A DNA stretch of 64,000 bases from Craspedostauros australis (lineage: Eukaryota; Bacillariophyta; Bacillariophyceae; Mastogloiales; Achnanthaceae): the NCBI GenBank assembly GCA_026770025.1, contig JAMXDE010000029.1:723917-787916 (forward strand), read 5' to 3'. Position 1 is the stretch's first letter. Every line of letters starts with the position of its first letter. Below, in pieces: positions 60,811 to 64,000 of this stretch. The position numbers and the translations under genes were made by a program. Below the pieces are notes generated by a model. That model was given only the letters and a program-made list of their open reading frames with translations, did no database searches and had not been told where the DNA came from.

Positions 60811-63800
60811 CATGAGCTCCCTCTTTGGCAAGTCCGATCGTTACCCCATCGTGTTCGACGGAAAGAAGTCCAACTGGAAACGCATGGAGCGCTAAGTTCC
60901 TCACCCACGCTGAACGCAAGGGCTACAGGAACTTTTACCTCCAAGCTGCGGATGCCGTGGTGGTGAAGGATGAACCTCTCGGACCATCCGGTCTTGCCCC
61001 AACGACGGGCGGAGACTCGGGTACGGGGGAACCCAAGAAGGTATCAGTCATGTCCTACAAGGAGAAGGCTGAGTACCGTAAGGCGTTGGCGAAGTACGCG
61101 TTTGAAGAACTGACCATGGCGATTAACCATGAAACTCCGGAAGGCAATGTTGCCTTCATGGCTGTGCTGGGATGCAAGAGCGGTACCTACGAGGCAGGTG
61201 ACCCACGCAAGGCGTGGAAGGCGCTCGAAGCGCATCTACGAGCAACGTACTGCACCAGTGAAGGCGCAGTTGTTGGCTCAACTCAACGGAATGCGGTTGA
61301 AGAAGGGCGAGCGCCCTGATTCGTTCCTCACCGACATGGAGGTGCTTCCGCAACCGTTTGGGGAATGCTGGCGTGAAGATGGACGCCAAGCAATACAACA
61401 TGCTTGTGCTCAACGCTCTCGGGAGAGACTACGAGATGGACGTGAAGCTCATAGAGCTCAAATTTGCAGGCAAAGAAGACAAGATGACAGTTGAAGACAT
61501 CCGCGAGGGCCGTGTGCCTCACCTACGACCGCCACCATACCAAACATGGTTCTAAGCGCGAAGGAGGCAACCATGGCAAGGAGGAGATGGCCTTGGGCCG
61601 CGATCGGCGGGTTCAAGGGCAACTGTCGCAACTGTGGCGTCTACGGGCACAAGAAGGCGGACTGTCGCTCCCCTACCAAGAGCGGCAACGGCAAGCAAGG
61701 CGGTGGCCGCCAAGGAAGAACGGCAACCACGGCAATGGCAACCGCAACAACGGCAACTTCAGCGCCGGAGGCTTCAACGGCAAGTGTAAGTTCTGTGGCA
61801 AGACAGGCCACAAGATCGTGCAATGCTTCAAGTTGAGAGCTGCGATGAAGGACGCAGACTCAGCCAATGTGGCTACCGACGGGATGGACGGCATGGACGA
61901 CGTCGCGCTGGTCAGCGTCGATGATGTGATGTTGTGTCACGAAATCGCGGAGGATGGAGAAATCGCGCGCAACACCAAAAATGTGAGCGAAAAACAAATT
62001 CTCACCGACCACGAAATCGTGACAACACGCATCCACGACACGGAGAGCAACATCGAAAACCTCATGAGGACATGGCTCTCATGGTCGTCGACAGAGACTT
62101 GGCCGCAGGGTTCTACAACGGAACCAACAACAACAACGACGAGGGATCGATCGAAGTGGTTGGGATCCGCAGCCCCAACGACTACGGTTACTACGGACCG
62201 CAAGTCGACGCGGATCGCATGATGAGCGACAACTTGTTCTCGTCTGATGAGAGCGAAGCTGACGAAACCGAAAGCAACGAGATCGCGATGCCCGGCATCG
62301 ACCTCCACGCGACGGCCTCAGCAAGGCGACCAGAGCCGATCTACAACGTGCGCCCCATCCGCTCCTACTTGGACGGATTGATCGAGACCGCGTCTCGGCG
62401 CGACAACGACAACGCGTGGTGCCCACTGTGCCTGACCAAAGGGCCTTTGTTCTCGTGGTGTGTTGACTGCCCGTTCTGCCCATTCTTGATCCTCATCCCA
62501 GGAGGACCAAAGGGAGACGTGCCTGTGACGCCAGCCGAGAAGCTCCAACGCCGCCAAATCCTTGGAAGCGACAACCCTCCCTATGCGGTGAGATGCTCGC
62601 TGTCCAACGTGATGCCTGCGAATGATGTTCGTTCCGACCTCTCGCTCATCTGCTATGACGCGATGGAGGCATACCAAGGCATCGACGAGAACCGCATGGA
62701 AGTGCGGAGTGTGTACTTCATGCTGATGACCATCGGCGTGATCGGAGCATACGACGTGGCGAGCAAGGCAATCGACATCAACGATTTGCTTGAGGAGAAT
62801 CGTCTCCCGCCCACTCCCGAAGAACCTGATCTCGCGTATGAGCGCCATGGCCGCGGATCGCCTGCTCTGGATTCACCATCCATCGGACAACAGCGTGCGC
62901 GACGGGCACATGTTCGACGAGTTGCCCATCTACGGGTACAACCATGCGCATGAGCTAGCCATGGTGATCGGCGACATGTACGACGCCGGTGAACGCAAGA
63001 AGACCATCGCGCCAGATCGCCACGAGGCTAACACCTGGCTTGGCGACTCGGGGGCATCGTGCCATCTCACCAACAGCGACGAGGGCATGACGAACGTGCG
63101 CCTCGCGAGCTTCGCAGTGAAGGGTGGGAAGCGGGCGCTACCTCAAAGCAACGAAGGTGGGCGACAAACGCATGAAGGTGATGCAGAAGGATGGCTCGGA
63201 GGTCATCATCATCCTCAAAGCGGTGAAGTTCGTTCCCAAGCTTTGGGTCAACCTCCTAAGCATCACGAAGGCACTCGAAAGCGGATTCGACATCAGCAAC
63301 AAGGGTGTAGTGATGGCTCTCGAGAAGAACGGATTGCGTATCTGTTTCGACCGCATCATGGCGACTCACAGTGGATTCGTTTCCGGCGTGAACATGGTGG
63401 CGGTCCCAGCCGAACATGAGGATGGCAAACATTGGTGTGTCCACCCGGCAAGGCGGTCGACATCAATCAAATCCATAAAATGTTAGGCCACGTTGACACT
63501 TACACTATCTCGCGCACTGCTGCGCGATACGGATGGAATGTCATAGGACGAATGAAATCCATGTGAGGACTGTGCTATCGGCAAATCTCGACAAAAGTGT
63601 TTGTCAAAAATGTCACAGGCGAAGGCGAGCAGAGTTGGCGAACGGCCTGTTCATGAATACCTCCAGTGTCCAGACGTACAGCTTTGGTCGCGGAAAAATT
63701 CTGGCTCCTGATCATTGACGACTACAGCGGACTACTGCTGGAGCTACTTCATCAAAGAGAAGAGCGAAGTGGGATCGAAGATGATGTCGCTCTTGAGATG

Positions 63801-64000
63801 GCTCAGGCGAATCAGAACGTGACTGTCCAGAATATCAGATGTGACAACGCAGGCGAGAACTACAGCGCAGAGGCCGCAGCTACTCAAGGAGGGATTCGGC
63901 CCGACGTTCGAATACACGGCAGCTTCAACTCCACAGCAGAATGGTCGCGTGGAACGAAAGTTCGCTGTGCTATACGGAAAGGTCAGGGCGATGCTCAAAT
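60811..64000 (+). pseudogene. CoG gag-protease-integrase, multiply frameshifted
   Basis: Starts MSSLFGKSDRYPIVFDGKKS. A one-base shift near 60880 creates an early TAA (intended NWKAWSAKFLTHAERKGY). Further shifts are near 61260, 61355, 61510, 61570 and 61700. Zinc knuckles CRNCGVYGHKKADC and CKFCGKTGHKIVQC lie near 61628 and 61790 in different frames. The four-cysteine motif CPLCLTKGPLFSWCVDC is near 62420-62470. After another shift near 62830 come the protease TWLGDSGASCHLTNSDEG (63032) and further shifts near 63125 and 63450. Integrase pieces (NAGENYSAE, STPQQNGRVERKFAVLYG) reach the window edge. It cannot encode a working polyprotein. Confidence 0.88.

Larger units (their letters stand above)
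59933..64000 (+). mobile_element. CoG: decayed copia element, continues past the window
   Basis: CoD-family element with 5' LTR, leader, gag with two zinc knuckles, the four-cysteine motif, protease and the first part of integrase; the rest lies beyond 64000. Confidence 0.88.

Noticed and set aside
1..64000. tRNA, rRNA, CRISPR or bacterial-type operon features
   Set aside because: None could be recognised by eye; introns and copia elements show eukaryotic nuclear DNA. A tRNA scan would be needed to exclude single tRNA genes.

Overview
The window is nuclear DNA of a unicellular eukaryote. Two cyclophilin genes and a prefoldin gene carry GT-AG spliceosomal introns of about 150-350 bp, intergenic spacers are 0.4-1.7 kb, and most of the right half is Ty1/copia LTR retrotransposons. 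The RAD7-like protein has the CGPFS-type motif I associate with plant and algal RAD7-like LRR proteins. The large AAA/STAND-type ATPase, the GT14 glycosyltransferase with a C-terminal lectin-like tail, and the copia integrase style all remind me of diatoms and related stramenopiles. That assignment is inference from memory; no marker here fixes the species.

Left part (1-24.4 kb), host genes: SRR1-like protein (-), RAD7-like LRR repair protein (-), a large ATPase (+), a tandem pair of cyclophilins (+, six and five exons, reconstructed here exon by exon), a GT14 core-2/I-branching-type glycosyltransferase (-), prefoldin subunit 3 (-, two exons) and a 1054-aa P-loop protein (+) that I cannot name. 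They are mostly housekeeping functions (nucleotide excision repair, protein folding, tubulin/actin chaperoning, Golgi glycosylation) with no operon-like logic.

Right part (24.4-64 kb), a nested copia stack with at least seven elements, called CoA to CoG here. CoA (-, 24.4-30.0 kb) is degenerate, with two in-frame TGA codons and a 711-bp insertion flanked by GGGGT. Next come two copies, in opposite orientations, of the LTR family of CoE, flanking a 773-bp segment with its own ORF. CoB (-, 32163-40446) is complete: 302-bp LTRs, a GATTG target duplication and two large ORFs overlapping in the -1 frame. CoB lies inside the 3' LTR of CoC (-, to 44641). CoC is itself cut in its protease by the 3' LTR of CoD (-, 44642-49939, intact pol). 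CoE (+, 49940-57278) has two near-equal LTRs and an open 1883-codon frame, but the reverse transcriptase core has been cut out in frame. CoF (+) and CoG (+) are frameshifted members of the CoD family that share one LTR.

Protein comparison gives three lineages: CoA and CoB (related, with an AAGGGGCG polypurine tract and a pol frame that runs into the LTR), CoC and CoE, and CoD, CoF and CoG. The main points of interest are the RT-less but open CoE, the unusual TA...TA LTR ends and LTR-encoded pol tail of CoB, the LTR pair around an unknown ORF, the putatively lipid-anchored cyclophilin, and the unassigned P-loop protein.
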